DNA of 29,883 bases from Zygnema cylindricum (GCA_037447655.1 JBBHKE010003071.1:1-29883); one strand, 5' to 3'. Shown: positions 1 through 10,148, counted from the first letter of the stretch. Numbers and translations: made by a program. Notes: a model not told the origin generated them from the letters alone.

Positions 1-116
1 AGAGTAAACTTCATAGTTGAAAAAGCTCTATCACATAAATTAGCGTTAATTACTCTATTTTTTTTTTTAGTTTTTTTACTCTAATTTTTTCATTACTCTA
101 ATTACGATTCGCGGTG

Positions 117-983
117 TAACGTTGAGTACAAATTTGGCGGTCAATCGGTTGGACAAATTTTGACTTTCAAATATTGTTTCAACCGCTTAAACTTTTGTCG
201 CGCTCGCGGACGTCGATCGTCATAATAAAATTAGCAATTCACACGGTCGGCGAACGTTTAAGGTAACAAAACTGCGGCAACCACATGTAAATAAAAGTGT
301 TGCAGACAGTCATTTTTTGTCTTTACGTGAGCTACACGGTGAGAGCACTTAGCCGCAAAATTGAAATTTTATCGTCTAAGTGTTACATTGAATTTAGACG
401 CAAAGTGAAACGAAACCTCTTTAAACTAAACTGAATACGGAAATATTAAAACGCACGAAACGAAATTTCGCTGTCAATGTAAGAATGTTGATTCGTAGAT
501 AGTGTCGCTCGATTTCGTCGCGCGTGACGACGTGCATTTTTTTTCATTTAATTTCAATTGATGTTTTTACGCCGGTTTGTTTTATAATAGTGTACAAAGT
601 TTATTTCGTTTCGTGAGTTTTAATATTTTTGTACAAGATTTATAGTACTTTAGTTTAAAGAGGTTTCGTTTCACTTTGCGTCTAAGTTCAATGTAACGCT
701 TAGACGATTAAATTTCAATTTTGCAGCTAAGTGCTCTCACCGTGGAGCTCAAGTAAAGACAAAAGGTGACTGTCTCCAACACTTCTATTTACATGTGGTT
801 GCAACACTTTTATATACATGTGGTTGCCGCAGTTTTGTTACCGTAAACGTTCGCCGGCCGTGTGAATTGCTCATTTTATTATGACGGTCGACTTCCACAA
901 GCGCATTTTAAGCGGTTGAAACAATATTTTGAAAGTCAAAAGTTGTCCAACTGATTAACCGTCAATTTGTAACTCAACGCTAC
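117..983. repeat. Large foldback (inverted-repeat) element
   Basis: Two long arms, about 117-474 and 599-983, are imperfect reverse complements of each other around a spacer of about 124 bases. Reading inward from both outer ends gives the same words: GTARCGTTGAG, then CAATATTTGAAAG in reverse, the GCGGCAACCACATGT block, and AAACCTCTTTAAACTAAA near the inner ends. The right arm is longer because it holds a 25-bp tandem duplication (777-801 and 802-826, unit containing TACATGTGGTTG) that is single in the left arm. I see no coding sequence in it and no convincing target duplication at the ends. It behaves like a foldback or MITE-type element, or an inverted duplication; which of these is inference. 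Confidence 0.85.
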
Positions 984-1956
984 TTTATTTGTACCAATAT
1001 GTACTTCAAACGTACAATTTTTGACAAAGTGACGTAAGTGACTGTGCGCAACCAAAACAATCAGTCGTGATCAATTCCCTACATCAATTGGTCTCCGACA
1101 TATTTTTTCAGGATATCATCCGAATCTGAAGGACCAGGATCAAATCATAAGTGACGCTTCATTTTTGTCAGAATAATAATGTCGTGGCGTCAGTAATGGG
1201 GTCTTCCTTCAAGATTCGCGTTAAGTTTTCATGGCGACTTCTTTTCAAAAATTTGAAGAGGACGCCCGTACACATTTCGAAGTTACGCCGCGCAAATAGT
1301 GTGACGTTGTAACGTCTCTTTTTGAAATTGTCCGTAGATGTACGATAAAACTCCGTACGTACCCGTGAACATGTTGTTCAGTTTACAGAACAGCAAGTAC
1401 TGATACGTGCATCGTATCTTTTCGTCAACTTTCGCACAATTACCTTAAAAACCGTACAGTTATCGTAATATCTCTGTAAAATTCCATAAATTTCTTGTTT
1501 CAATTTACAGTAGACGTTTTTTTGCGTTTTTTTCAAAAGTCACGTACAATACGTAGAAATTGGAAAAAATGAAATTTGGAAAATTGGAAAAAATTGAAAA
1601 AATCGCGCGATTTGAACAACTAAGGACTAACTAGATACAGCGTTTCCAAAAAATTTCGCACGTTTGAAGTAAAAAGCTAAAACGTTAAACAATCTGAAAT
1701 TGCCGGGCAGTAACCCCAGGGCCAACAGACGTCATCGACGAGTTGACAAACAACGTACCGCGACATTAATGACATACATCATGAGGGGGCTCAATAGCTC
1801 ATCATTGACAAGTACGAATCTTCTAGTAAGTGTACGTACATCTTAAGCTACATCACTGTCATTTGTGAATGCCAATAGTGAAGCCGGAAAAAAGAAAGAG
1901 GGTCAGTACTGTAGTTTTCTGTTGGAATCGCAGTAATTGTCTGAGGAATTGATACG
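984..1956. other. Gene-less AT-rich stretch
   Basis: No convincing reading frame on either strand. A-rich words such as AAATTGGAAAAA recur between 1555 and 1610. On the minus strand about 20 codons near 1075-1140 read like the end of an acidic protein, but stops and frame changes surround it, so it is not called. Confidence 0.5.
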
Positions 1957-2060
1957 TAGTGTTGTGTATCGGTAAGGATTTGCCGATAACTGATATGGAC
2001 CTTTTTTCGGGTACCCGATAATCGATATATTTGTACGATATATCGCCATCGGTGTTATCT
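1957..2060. repeat. Fragment of the CGATAT-rich hAT-like MITE family
   Basis: The stretch begins TAGTGTTGTGTATCGGTAA, close to the terminal repeat TAGTGTTGGGTATCGGGTAA of the better preserved element at 20170-20570. It continues with the family's typical words CCCGATAATCGATATAT and ACGATATATCG. I could not find a matching right end or target duplication, so it is probably a truncated or decayed copy. Confidence 0.5.
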
Positions 2061-2258
2061 GTCGTGCATGTGACAAAGGAATGGTAAACATTCAACACAA
2101 TCAGCTACAAGATAAATAATAAACAAATAAGCGAGAAAGTCACGAACATCTCAGAAAACGAGTGAGAATAATTATGTATAAGCAGCAAACAAAAAATAAA
2201 CATATCATAAGAAAAATAAAGGTAGGGTGAGAGAGGAAGCTAGGAGGCTCAGGTTATT

Positions 2259-2276
2259 CCCCCCCCCCCAGCTTGT
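2259..2276 (-). other. Putative polypurine tract of the Ty3/Gypsy remnant
   Basis: On the minus strand a run of 11 G followed by AATAACC lies a few bases after the last pol stop codon (2276-2278). A purine tract just after pol is where the plus-strand primer and the start of the 3' LTR are expected. No LTR pair can be shown, because the 5' part of the element is missing. Confidence 0.45.
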
Positions 2277-2452
2277 TAGCCTGCCAAAGAGCTGGTCAAT
2301 ACGATTGGTAACTCTCGGCAGCCGTGACAAAACCAATGACCGTCCGGAACTGATATTAACGGAGGAACCAAACACTCCATGTGAAATCCCTGGTCGCAAT
2401 GGTCGCATAGAAACATTGATGTTTCTCCGTCGGCTCGGTTGCAAAGTGTGCA
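2276..2452 (-). pseudogene. PHD-finger tail of the Ty3/Gypsy pol
   Basis: Fifty-eight sense codons on the minus strand, ending in TAA, contain a full PHD-type zinc pattern. It runs CTLC, then LCDHC, then HMEC (with the preceding GF), then WFCHGC: Cys4-His-Cys3 spacing with the usual aromatic W two residues before the final Cys pair. It is in the same frame as the last integrase piece (2495-2956) and separated from it only by 13 codons and two in-frame stops (TAG at 2495-2497, TAA at 2453-2455). PHD fingers commonly read histone H3 tails. At the C end of an integrase the position matches that of the chromodomain in chromoviruses, so a role in choosing insertion sites is a reasonable inference. 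Decayed and not expected to be made. Confidence 0.8.
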
Positions 2453-2494
2453 TTATGTAGCCTCAGATATAAGCATACGCATAGGGTCCATGTC

Positions 2495-3998
2495 CTAGGA
2501 AAGATCCGGTAAATAACATGGTGCACAGTTCTTTGAATGCTCCCGCAAGGTTCGCGTATCTGCTCCTTGAAGTCCGAGCATGCCATTCGCGTCTACTTCG
2601 ATTATTCGGAGAATATGAGGTGAAACATCCGTGTCCAAGGTATCGAAGGATTGGCGACGTAAGTAGACATTACCTCCCACTCGGTAAGGCTTCTGCTGGG
2701 GCCGGTAGCTGCCGCTGCGTGTCGTGGCGAAGCGCAAAGTATCTCTTTGCTGGGCGATCTGCAGGTTGTCAAAAGCCATAGGCATCTCTCGTGCGAAAAG
2801 CAACGTCTGGTTGGTGAGTTCTTTCAGAAAAACCCCGTCAGACAGTAAGGGAAGAGGAAAGCTTGCGACTTTATGAATATTCTTACCCAACAAGGGTTGA
2901 CGCCCAAACAGGACATAGTATGGACTAAAATTAGCAAGACTCGCCTGTACCGACATTCAATATCCCATGGCAATATAGCCAAGTGACTCGTCCCACACTG
3001 TTATATGTTTCTCCAAGCAATGCTTGCGCAATGCCCGCTTGAAGGTCTGAACTGCGCGTTCCGCCAATCCATCAGCCTGTGGATGATGGTGGCTTGTTCG
3101 ACGATGGTCTATGAGAGCGTCATCTAGCATTTCTTGGAATTCTCTCGCGGAATTCATTCCCTTGATCTGTGAGGACTTCGGCTGGAGTGTCGTATCTCAT
3201 AAGGACATATTCTTTAAAACCGGCGGTGGTGAGCTTAGCAGTTTTGTGTGGTAGCGCTACTACTTCAACCCATTTGCTAAAATTTTCAATCATGATCATT
3301 ATATATTGTTTCCCCCTCCGGGATATCGGGAAGGGGCTTGCTAAATCGCACTACCAGCGGTAAAATAACCCCTTGATGGGTAATGGTTGGAGGGTAGTTT
3401 GCTGGTTGCTAAAAGAGGTACGTAGACGATCACATATTGCACACTTGTGCAATATCGCTGCAACATCAGATTGCATCCCCGACCACCAATAGCGTGCCTG
3501 CAGCAAGCTTAAGGTGCGCTTGGTCCCATAGTGACCCAGCTCGGAGTGAATTTGTTCAATTAGCGAGATGCGTTCAGTCAAGCGAGGCATGTGTCTGTGA
3601 CTACTGTCTACTAACAATCGAACTAGCGAACCACCAAACCAAAGATAATTTTTAGCCCTTTTCTTTACTCGTTCCTCCTCCTCGGATGTAGTGCCTGGTC
3701 GGAAGGTTTGTGAGGAGAGGTAAAGAATTAGTGCCCCGTCTCGCCATGGATACGGGACAGAACGAGGGTGGGGCAGCGAGGCTAAAGAATGTGTGATATA
3801 AAACCTTGCTAAAATTGTAGCTAAGTCGTCATCGAAATCGAACCGAACTCCATTGTATGTGGTCATCGGCAAAGGATTTCGGGAAATGCTGTCTGCATTT
3901 AAACTAAGTAATCCTGGACGGTGAATTATTTCCACATCATATTCTTGTAAAATTAATGTCCATCGCGCTAATTTTGCTGACAGTTTATCATTCGTCAT
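2495..3998 (-). pseudogene. Ty3/Gypsy RNase H end and integrase, broken
   Basis: The first piece (3998-3351) holds the end of RNase H and then an integrase zinc finger: H151 and H156 (HSELGH), C186 and C189 (CAIC), the normal HHCC spacing. The catalytic core follows: an Asp just after a TAG stop at 3351, then TDQGNEF near 3160, and the Glu in LAERAV near 3060. The reading is broken by the TAG (3351-3353), a frameshift near 3150 and a TGA (2957-2959). The last piece (2956-2495) carries the NFSPYYVLFGRQP-type region that usually follows the core. The enzyme joins retroelement DNA to the host chromosome; this copy cannot do so. Confidence 0.9.
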
Positions 3999-4262
3999 CA
4001 GCCAATGTAAAGGCTGATGGTCGGTTAGAAGGGTAAATGGTTTTCCGTAAAGGTAGTGACGAAAGTGTACAATACCCCAAACTACTGCTAGACATTATCC
4101 TTCATAACTACTGTTATTTGACTGCGCATGATTATTACCCCTGCTTGCGTAAGCGACCACGTATTCTTCTCCTGTTAGTTCACGCTGAGTTAAGATGGCC
4201 GCAATGCCAGGCTTTCCGAAGTCTGTTTGTAGGCAGAAAGGTAAATTGTGATTAGGAGGTCA
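3999..4262 (-). pseudogene. Ty3/Gypsy RNase H, with two stops
   Basis: Between the reverse transcriptase and integrase pieces the minus strand stays in one frame and reads like a Ty3 RNase H: TDFGKPGIAAIL (first catalytic Asp), VAYASRG, YEG-stop-CLAVVWG, LLTDHQPLHWL. Only two stops break it: a TGA right after the reverse-transcriptase piece (4260-4262), where the family normally has an Arg codon, consistent with CGA-to-TGA deamination, and a TAA in the YEGxCLA motif. RNase H removes the RNA strand during reverse transcription. Confidence 0.85.
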
Positions 4263-5162
4263 TAGGATTGGAGCACTAGAGAGGGCATCTTTCAACTCCT
4301 GAAAAGCCAAAATCTGATTAGGTCCCCAAACGAAAGGAACTTCTTTCTTGAGCAAATCGTTCAATGGTGAAGCGATAGTGCTGAAACTAGGGACAAATCT
4401 GTGATAATAATTAACTAAACCTAGGAAGGCTCGAAGACTCGTGAGATCAACAGAGGTTGGCAGTTTGCTGATAGCCTCGGTTTTTGCTTCAAGTGGTGTG
4501 ATTCCCTCAGAGGAAATGAAATGTCCAAGGTAAAGCACACCCACGGACCCGAAAGTACATTTAGCTGGATGACATTTTAATCCGACCTTTTTCAGTTCAG
4601 TTAGGACCCATTCAATATGAGCTGCGTGATCTTCGATTATGGAGGAGGCGATAATCAAATCATCAATATAACATCGTGCAAACTTGCAACCACCTAAAAC
4701 TGAATCCATTACTTTATGAAAAACTGCAGGGGCGTTCTTAAGTCCTAAAGGCATGACAGACAACTCCCAACGACCATCACTACCCCAAAAGGCAGCTTTA
4801 TGCCTATCCTTCTCCTCTATTTCAATTTGGTTAAAGCCTTGTCGTAAATCCAAAATACTGAAATATTTAGCGCCTCCTACATGATCAAATATTTCTTCGG
4901 TCAATGGCATTGGATGTCGATCTTGTATCGTTCTAGCATTGAGTTCACTGTAATCGCCGCACATCCTGCGATCAGTAAAGTTTCCTTCGACATCTTTTTT
5001 TCTGGGCATGACAGTGGGTGCGGCAAAAGTAGAATTCGACCGATAAATGAGGCCAGCATCCTCTAATTTAGCGCAGCGTTGGTCCACTAATTCCCATTCC
5101 GTTTCAGATAAGCGGTGTTTCGGCTTGAAAATGGGACGATTGTTTTCCAGGTCTATAGACAT
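4260..5162 (-). pseudogene. Ty3/Gypsy reverse transcriptase domain
   Basis: An open stretch of 300 codons. It contains the family's core blocks in order: the RSNSTFAAPTV region with K/R residues (about 41-56), MCGDYSELNART (68-78), FSILDLRQGFNQI with catalytic Asp105, MPLGLKNAPAVFH (137-149), YIDD at 165-168 with the two catalytic Asp, and YLGHFISSEGI with the thumb after it. The domain itself is intact, but it is followed by a stop and the upstream part (gag, protease) is missing. The frame stays open a little way upstream of the Met (to about 5200), so the Met is probably not a true start. The element is truncated here, next to the LINE remnant. Confidence 0.93.
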
Positions 5163-5270
5163 TTTATAGGTCGTATGGCGACCATGAACAATACGTCAAT
5201 AAGAGTACAAGACATATGAAGCTGTAGCTAGAGAATAGGGTGTAAATCAAGCATCAAAAACACAATCCTC

Positions 5271-5591
5271 GTGCTCAACATGGAGGGTGTTCAAATCACC
5301 CCTTACCCTTTACCCCCTTCCATCCACGACTTTAAGCCTTTTGAGATTTTTACTTTTGATCGGGAGGTTTTCATTCAGACTCTTAGCTCTTCTCCTCACC
5401 TTTCAACGGGGAGGCCCTCGAACACAGTGTATGAGTTGTTTCGCGATGTTTTGCCCCCTGAATCGGGTGCGTGGGGGTTCAATGTGTTTTTTTCGAGTAT
5501 GTTCCCTTATTGCTAGTGGGGATGTCCCCCCTCGGAATTGTGATCTTCTCACGACGTCCCACCTTGTGGCAGTCGCCAAACCTAATGGTGG
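5271..5591 (+). pseudogene. Non-LTR (LINE) reverse transcriptase, 5' piece
   Basis: Two overlapping frames (about 5271-5516 and 5490-5604) together give the N-terminal part of a LINE-type reverse transcriptase: a STGRPSNTVYELFRD block, then ASGDVPP, then LVAVAKPNGG, the start of the first conserved fingers block. At least one frameshift (near 5500) breaks it. It stops at 5591, exactly at the left edge of the Copia insertion. The 3' piece resumes at 13391. Removing the insert and one 5-bp target copy makes the reading frame continuous across the junction. Confidence 0.8.
5587..5591. other. Left 5-bp target-site duplication (GGTGG) of the Copia element
   Basis: GGTGG directly precedes the TG of the left LTR. 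The same five bases (13391-13395) directly follow the CA of the right LTR. Five bases is the normal target-duplication length for Ty1/Copia integrases. Confidence 0.85.
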
Positions 5592-6564
5592 TGTAATTCT
5601 GTGACCTCCATTGGTACACAGAATGTCCAACTTATGTGAAGCCTCTAGGATAATATATGCACTTTTGTGTTTGACAGTGAATAAGTCTCACCCTGGGACG
5701 CAAAAACTCTGACCGACTACTTCCCTATGTAGCCTGGACTCCCCTGAGTCCACTGCAAAAAGAATCACTGAATTTGCTCACCTGAGCATTAAGTTATGGC
5801 TGACCAAAGTTGGTCCATAAATACAGGTGCTCTTTGGGAGAGAGGCTGAAAAACCGAAAAATATTCTAAGTCCTAAGCTACCTCTCTAAACCTATCTCTA
5901 AGGTACTAGACCAATCATATGATTGTAAAGTACAAGAAGGTACAGGTACTGCTGTACTTCTTGTACGACCATAGTACGGCATGGCCGGTCCGCTGACGCG
6001 TGTCAGTTCCGGAGCCGTAGTTGCTCCTCCCGTAATATCCGCTGTCCAACCATATGTTGCCACGTGTCATCCGCCGACATCTGCTCCGCAAACCGCCAAA
6101 TGTCTATTCCGGTATTCTGGCCCCCACTGTGAGTCGTTCGATCAAATCTAGACATTTTAATTTCGTCCGTCGAAATTAATTGTTAATTCGTAATTTTTGT
6201 GCGGTTCTGATTTCGTGCGACGCGGTATGTTTCTATGCATAAATCGTTCCGTAACTTGTTAAATAAAATGTCTGGCGCTGTACAGCTTTAAATTATTATC
6301 GCGCCATATATATATATCAAATCTTCAAGGCTTACTGGATAAGGCGTACGGCTGGTCCGTACGGTGATCATCAGAGGTCACTGGGTCAATTCTCACCAGG
6401 TGCAGTAATATATTTTGCAAAAAAAAACTGCCATGGATGATATGCTTGTCTCCTTTAGTTGCAGCAGGCAGCCATGGCTTTATACAGGTCCTCAATGACT
6501 ACGACAAGTATGAGGGTTGCAGTAAGTCCATAAGAAAGACTACAAAATACCTTCTTTTTCAACA
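5592..6564 (-). repeat. 3' LTR of the Copia element (973 bp)
   Basis: On the minus strand it starts TGTTGAAAAAGAAGG and ends ATTACA. Over the first 110 plus-strand bases it differs from the other LTR at about seven positions (roughly 94% by eye). It carries a GTAC-rich imperfect palindrome near 5930-5966, a CACGTG at 6061-6066 and a tRNA-like module at about 6323-6415 on the opposite strand. No polypurine tract lies directly next to its internal edge, which is unusual; the recognisable one is 1.48 kb further in, at 8044-8056. Confidence 0.9.
6323..6415 (+). other. tRNA-like (SINE-like) module in the 3' LTR
   Basis: On the plus strand AAGGCTTACTGGATAAGGC resembles a tRNA D-arm and Pol III box A. 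A GTACG/CGTAC stem with a 7-base loop follows, then GGGTCAATTCTC resembling box B, and a short A-run. The D-arm is most like tRNA-Arg, in my reading. The matching stretch in the other LTR is about 13161-13250. The acceptor stem is not convincing, so it is tRNA-derived at most, not a tRNA gene. Confidence 0.45.
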
Positions 6565-7202
6565 CGGAAAACACTAAGGATCTTCTCGTAGCAATAGTAG
6601 GAGCACACAACACTAACAGACAAGGTTGCTCTTTATTACTTGGAAGAGAGTACAAGGTTGCGCTCGTTGCGTAGGTCTACTTCAAGTCTCCTATTCACAA
6701 GCCTACCTGACTATTTAAACTAGCTAGCTGCTAGTCAACCTAGTACGTTACAACTGTACACGTGGACCTTCTTGGTCATCCGAGATCTATCCAAACATTC
6801 TTATAGAACTATACCGCTCATTCTACATTCTGCGGCGTTCCTATGCTGCATTGCTATGTTGCGGCGCTACTAAGTTGCTACGCCGCTAAGTTGCTATGCT
6901 GATACGCTGCTCTGGTCTGGAATTGCAGCTGCGCTGCTCTAAGACCGCAACTATAGCAGCCTAGCCCTAGCCACTAAGTACCCGAATCCTTTAACCCTGT
7001 TACAGTGCCTCCAACTAATGATTCAGCGTCCCGCTGAACCTTGAATGACTCAGGGAAATCGTAACTGCTGGAGTATATCGTATGTTTCCTCGCGAACCTC
7101 CTCGAACTCCTGTGTAGAAATTAATGGTTTTAAAGTATTTTCTAGGTCTGAATAGAAATAAAGAAGCCGAGGCAGTCTACCTCTAACTTCTCTCTCCAAA
7201 CT
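6565..7202 (-). other. LTR-end-like (U3/R/U5-like) sequence of unclear origin
   Basis: On the minus strand this stretch reads like the promoter and end of a Copia LTR. There is a TTTAAATAG TATA-like word near 6712, AATAAA at 6632-6637, then a TGTTAGTGTTGTGTGCTCC run and TTAGTGTTTTCC just before the intact 3' LTR. Between 6830 and 6915 short imperfect repeats of the word AAGTTGCTAYGCCGCT occur. There is no open frame of interest. It is placed between the polypurine tract and the 3' LTR, where nothing is expected. Confidence 0.45.
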
Positions 7203-8043
7203 CTCAAACTTGTCGCAGTCACTGAGAAATTGGAGAGGAAGCTAGAGCCATGGCTACCTAGGCTATCCTGAGGTTTACGGGAAAATTATATTAGATAGGG
7301 AATTATTTACTAAAAGGTATGTGCCGGCCACAGGATTTGATCCTGGTACCTGCCGGCCGACAGACAGTAGATAGCCGGTAGCCTTAGCAGTTAAGTCTAG
7401 AAGTGGTATTAAGTATTATATAGTACGATAATTAACTAAACATTAATTCGTAGGATAAATCATCTAACTATAATTGTTAATGGGACGCATAGATCTGGTA
7501 GTATAAAAGTACAAATTGCGGTACGGATAAGAAATCAATACCGCGCATTGATTTCTTAAGCGAAACAAATACCGCGCAGGTATTCATTACGGCTACGATC
7601 AAATGCGAGTTTAATCGGACTGCCGAAATTAGCGCCGAGATCGCGGAAAGAAGAATTCGGCGGTTTGTGGGCATCGCCACATCAGATGACACGTGGCGAT
7701 GCTACATTGGAGCGCGGTATCTCCGAGGATTAAAGGAGCGAATCCGGACATACCACTTGTGGACATTTTGGCCATGTCGTACAATGTCCGTACATAAAGT
7801 ACACCGGCAGCTGTACTTTTGCATACTGAACTGTAACTTGATTGGTTCCGTACACCAATAGATAGAGTCTGTGAGAGAGATAGGACTTAGAAAAATTAGA
7901 AGATAGGACCCTCTCTCCCAAAGAGCTTCTGTACAAAAGGTCAACTTTGACCCTCCATAACTTACTGCTCAGGGGAGCAAATTCAAGTATGAGGGCTGCA
8001 CTAAGTCCATAAGAAAGACTACAAAATACCTCATTTTTCAACA
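7203..8043 (-). repeat. Truncated LTR start joined to an inverted, diverged LTR copy
   Basis: Positions 8043-7984 on the minus strand repeat the first 60 bases of the LTR (TGTTGAAAAATGAGG onward) directly after the polypurine tract. From 7983 down to about 7203 the minus strand instead matches the plus strand of the LTR (about 5770-6512) in the same order. The shared words are TTTGCTCNCCTGAGC, CTCTTTGGGAGAGAGG, GCCACGTGTCATC, a tRNA-like stretch (about 7317-7405), and GCCATGGCT with CGACAAG. So this is an LTR relative lying in the opposite orientation to its own start. It also has a perfect 12-bp hairpin (7528-7539 with 7547-7558). Confidence 0.7.
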
Positions 8044-8056
8044 CTCCCCTTATTTT
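8044..8056 (-). other. Copia polypurine tract
   Basis: Minus-strand AAAATAAGGGGAG sits directly before TGTTGAAAAATG, the LTR start word. This is the normal plus-strand priming site of an LTR retrotransposon, and it marks where the 3' LTR should begin. Confidence 0.75.
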
Positions 8057-8061
8057 CTAGT

Positions 8062-8463
8062 CTATCTTTTGCTTAGTCCACACTTCTCCCTACATAATAT
8101 CAATTTAGGAGAAGGGACCCGTTTAGTTATCATATCTGCTAGCATCTCTCCATCTGGTTTATATTCCAAACTAATTATTTTATTCTCAACCTTCTCTCTA
8201 ACAAAGCTCAAACGAATATTCATATGCTTTGCTTTAAAGTGATGCTTAGGGTTTGCTGCAATTGCAATCGCAGCTTGATTGTCACAAAATACTTTTTGCA
8301 CTCCGCTTTTCATATATCCTAATTCTTGAAGCAAAGATTTCACCCATATTAATTCTTTCACAGCAGAACAAGAGGCCATATACTCAGCCTCCATGGTGGA
8401 CTGAGCAATCACCTTTTGCTGCTTACTGCTCCAACAACAAGCCCCATTCCCAACATACAACAC
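8062..8463 (-). pseudogene. Copia RNase H piece
   Basis: The 133-residue frame carries the Copia RNase H blocks: WSSKQQKVIAQSTMEAEYMA, VFCDNQAAIAIAANP, KHMNIRLSFVREKV, and the ADMITK tail near the end of pol. It is in frame with the reverse-transcriptase piece upstream and separated from it by one TGA in the TSGYV motif, where the family usually has Ser. It ends at the expected pol terminus just before the polypurine tract. Confidence 0.9.
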
Positions 8464-8475
8464 ATATCCAGAAGT

Positions 8476-9678
8476 TCACCTCCTCATCGGAGCATCCCCA
8501 TAACTAGCATCACTCCAAGTAGTGATGTTAGTGTTATCCCCACCCAGATGCAACCACAAATCTCTTGTTCCTACCAAATACGGCATGACCCTTTTGGCCG
8601 CTTCCCAATCTTTCTTCCTAGGATCATTCAGACTCCTACTTAATACTCCCACAGCTGCTGCTATATTAGGACGAGTGCAATTCATATAATAGATTAAACT
8701 ACCGACAACCTGTCTGTACGGAATAGTTTGCATGAACTTACTTTCCTCAGGTCCTAAATCATTATCTAAGATCAGGATTCCCTCTTCTGAGCTCCCCTCA
8801 CTTCCCTTGTTCAAGTCCATTGGTGTCGTACAACTATTTGCTTTATCCATTTGAAAATTTTCAAGCATATTCCCAATTGCTTCTTTTTGGGTTAGTCTAA
8901 TTATCTTCTTTTCTCTATCCCTCTCCATTTGTATTCCCAATATGTACTTTGCCTCCCCCAAATCTTTCATTTCAAATCTACTTTTTAGATCCTTTTTCAA
9001 TCTATTAATTTTCACCATTGATTTACTCAAAACAAACAAATCATCAACATATATGGCAATGAAAGTTATACCTTCCTCATCCTCAAATAAGTAGATGGAA
9101 TGATCCGAACTAATTCGAATATATCCCAAACTTGTCAAAAACTCGTCCAACTTTTTGTTCCATTGGCGTGGAGCTTGCTTTAGTCCAAAGAGGGACTTTA
9201 TCAATTTGCACACCTTGCTTTCTTCTCCTTTCTCCCCAAATCCTTCCGGTTGTCGTATGAAGATCTCTTCTTCCAATTCTCCGTGTAGGAAAGCGGTTTT
9301 GATATCCAACTGGTGCACTTCCATGTCTTCCGCTGCCGCGAGACTAAGTGGGATCCGGACGGAGGGGAATCTAACAATTGGAGCAAAAGTCTCTTCATAA
9401 TCAATTCCCTCCTTCTGTGTGAATCCCTTTGCCACTAATCTGGCTTTGTATCGCTCGATAGTGTTATCTGGATTGAGCTTCAACTTAAACACCCACTTGC
9501 AACCTATTAGTTTTCTATCCGGAAGACAATCCACCAACTCCCAAGTGTTTGCTTCCATGATAGAAGCCATCTCATCATTAATAGCTGTCACCCATCTACC
9601 ACCTTCCGGACTATTAACTGCTTCTGAGTAAGTCTGGGGTTCTCTCAAATGTGATAGCTTAGTTACCTTGTTGTTCAC
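8476..9678 (-). pseudogene. Copia reverse transcriptase
   Basis: Four hundred residues with all the family blocks: W(E/V)LVDCLPDRKLIGCKWVFK (about 46-65), YKARLVAKGFTQKEGIDYEETFAPI (77-101), VHQLDIKTAFLHGEL with catalytic Asp125, LFGLKQAPRQWN (163-174), YVDD at 210-213, LGIQM, and the SLIYYMNCTRPNIA and SDASYGDAPMRR region that leads into RNase H. The domain is intact but is bounded by a frameshift upstream (near 9680) and a TGA downstream (8476-8478). It would copy the element's RNA into DNA inside the virus-like particle. Confidence 0.93.
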
Positions 9679-10148
9679 TTCTCTCTCTTGAAGTCTCCTA
9701 CTGCTTCTTCTTCCCCCTTCAAATTCCGATGCGGGAATTGAGGGTAATCTCGGGTTCCTCCGAACAACTTCACCTTCTCCCCTATCCGTGGAGTCCTTTT
9801 CTGTTGTTCATCGTCCATTTCCCGTATTTCCTCGTTTTCTTCCTCGGTTTGAATTGGAATGTGTGACTCCAAAAGCGGATCACTTTTGGTCGGTTTTTCC
9901 TCTTCCTCTGCAAAGTCAGGCTGAACCGGAGTTCGGTTAGTAGAATCTGAATCTAATTCACTTTCGGATTCAAATATAATTCTGACCGGTTTAGTGTACT
10001 TAAAGGGATCTATGGATTTTCCTTCGTCCATAACTACCAAGTGTTTCACTAGAATCATGTCTTCTTTTCCGAGATCATAAACTCTATAGCCTTTTACGTT
10101 CTCATCATACCCAAGTAAGTATCCCGGCTTTCCTCTAGCGTCTAACTT
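9675..10148 (-). pseudogene. Copia integrase-to-RT linker
   Basis: This frame begins after a TAG at 10149-10151, in line with the integrase frame. It reads through a GYDENVKGYRVYDLGKED block, typical of the region after the Copia integrase core, then a long acidic, low-complexity linker rich in E, D and S (about 10010-9760). It ends REK-stop where the reverse-transcriptase frame takes over after a shift. Confidence 0.8.

Noticed and set aside
2227-2460. Plus-strand 77-residue frame
   Set aside because: Shadow of the minus-strand PHD finger, whose cysteine pattern is far more convincing.
6323-6415. Genuine tRNA-Arg or tRNA-Pro gene in the LTR
   Set aside because: No acceptor stem, altered anticodon loop (no T33) and an irregular variable region.
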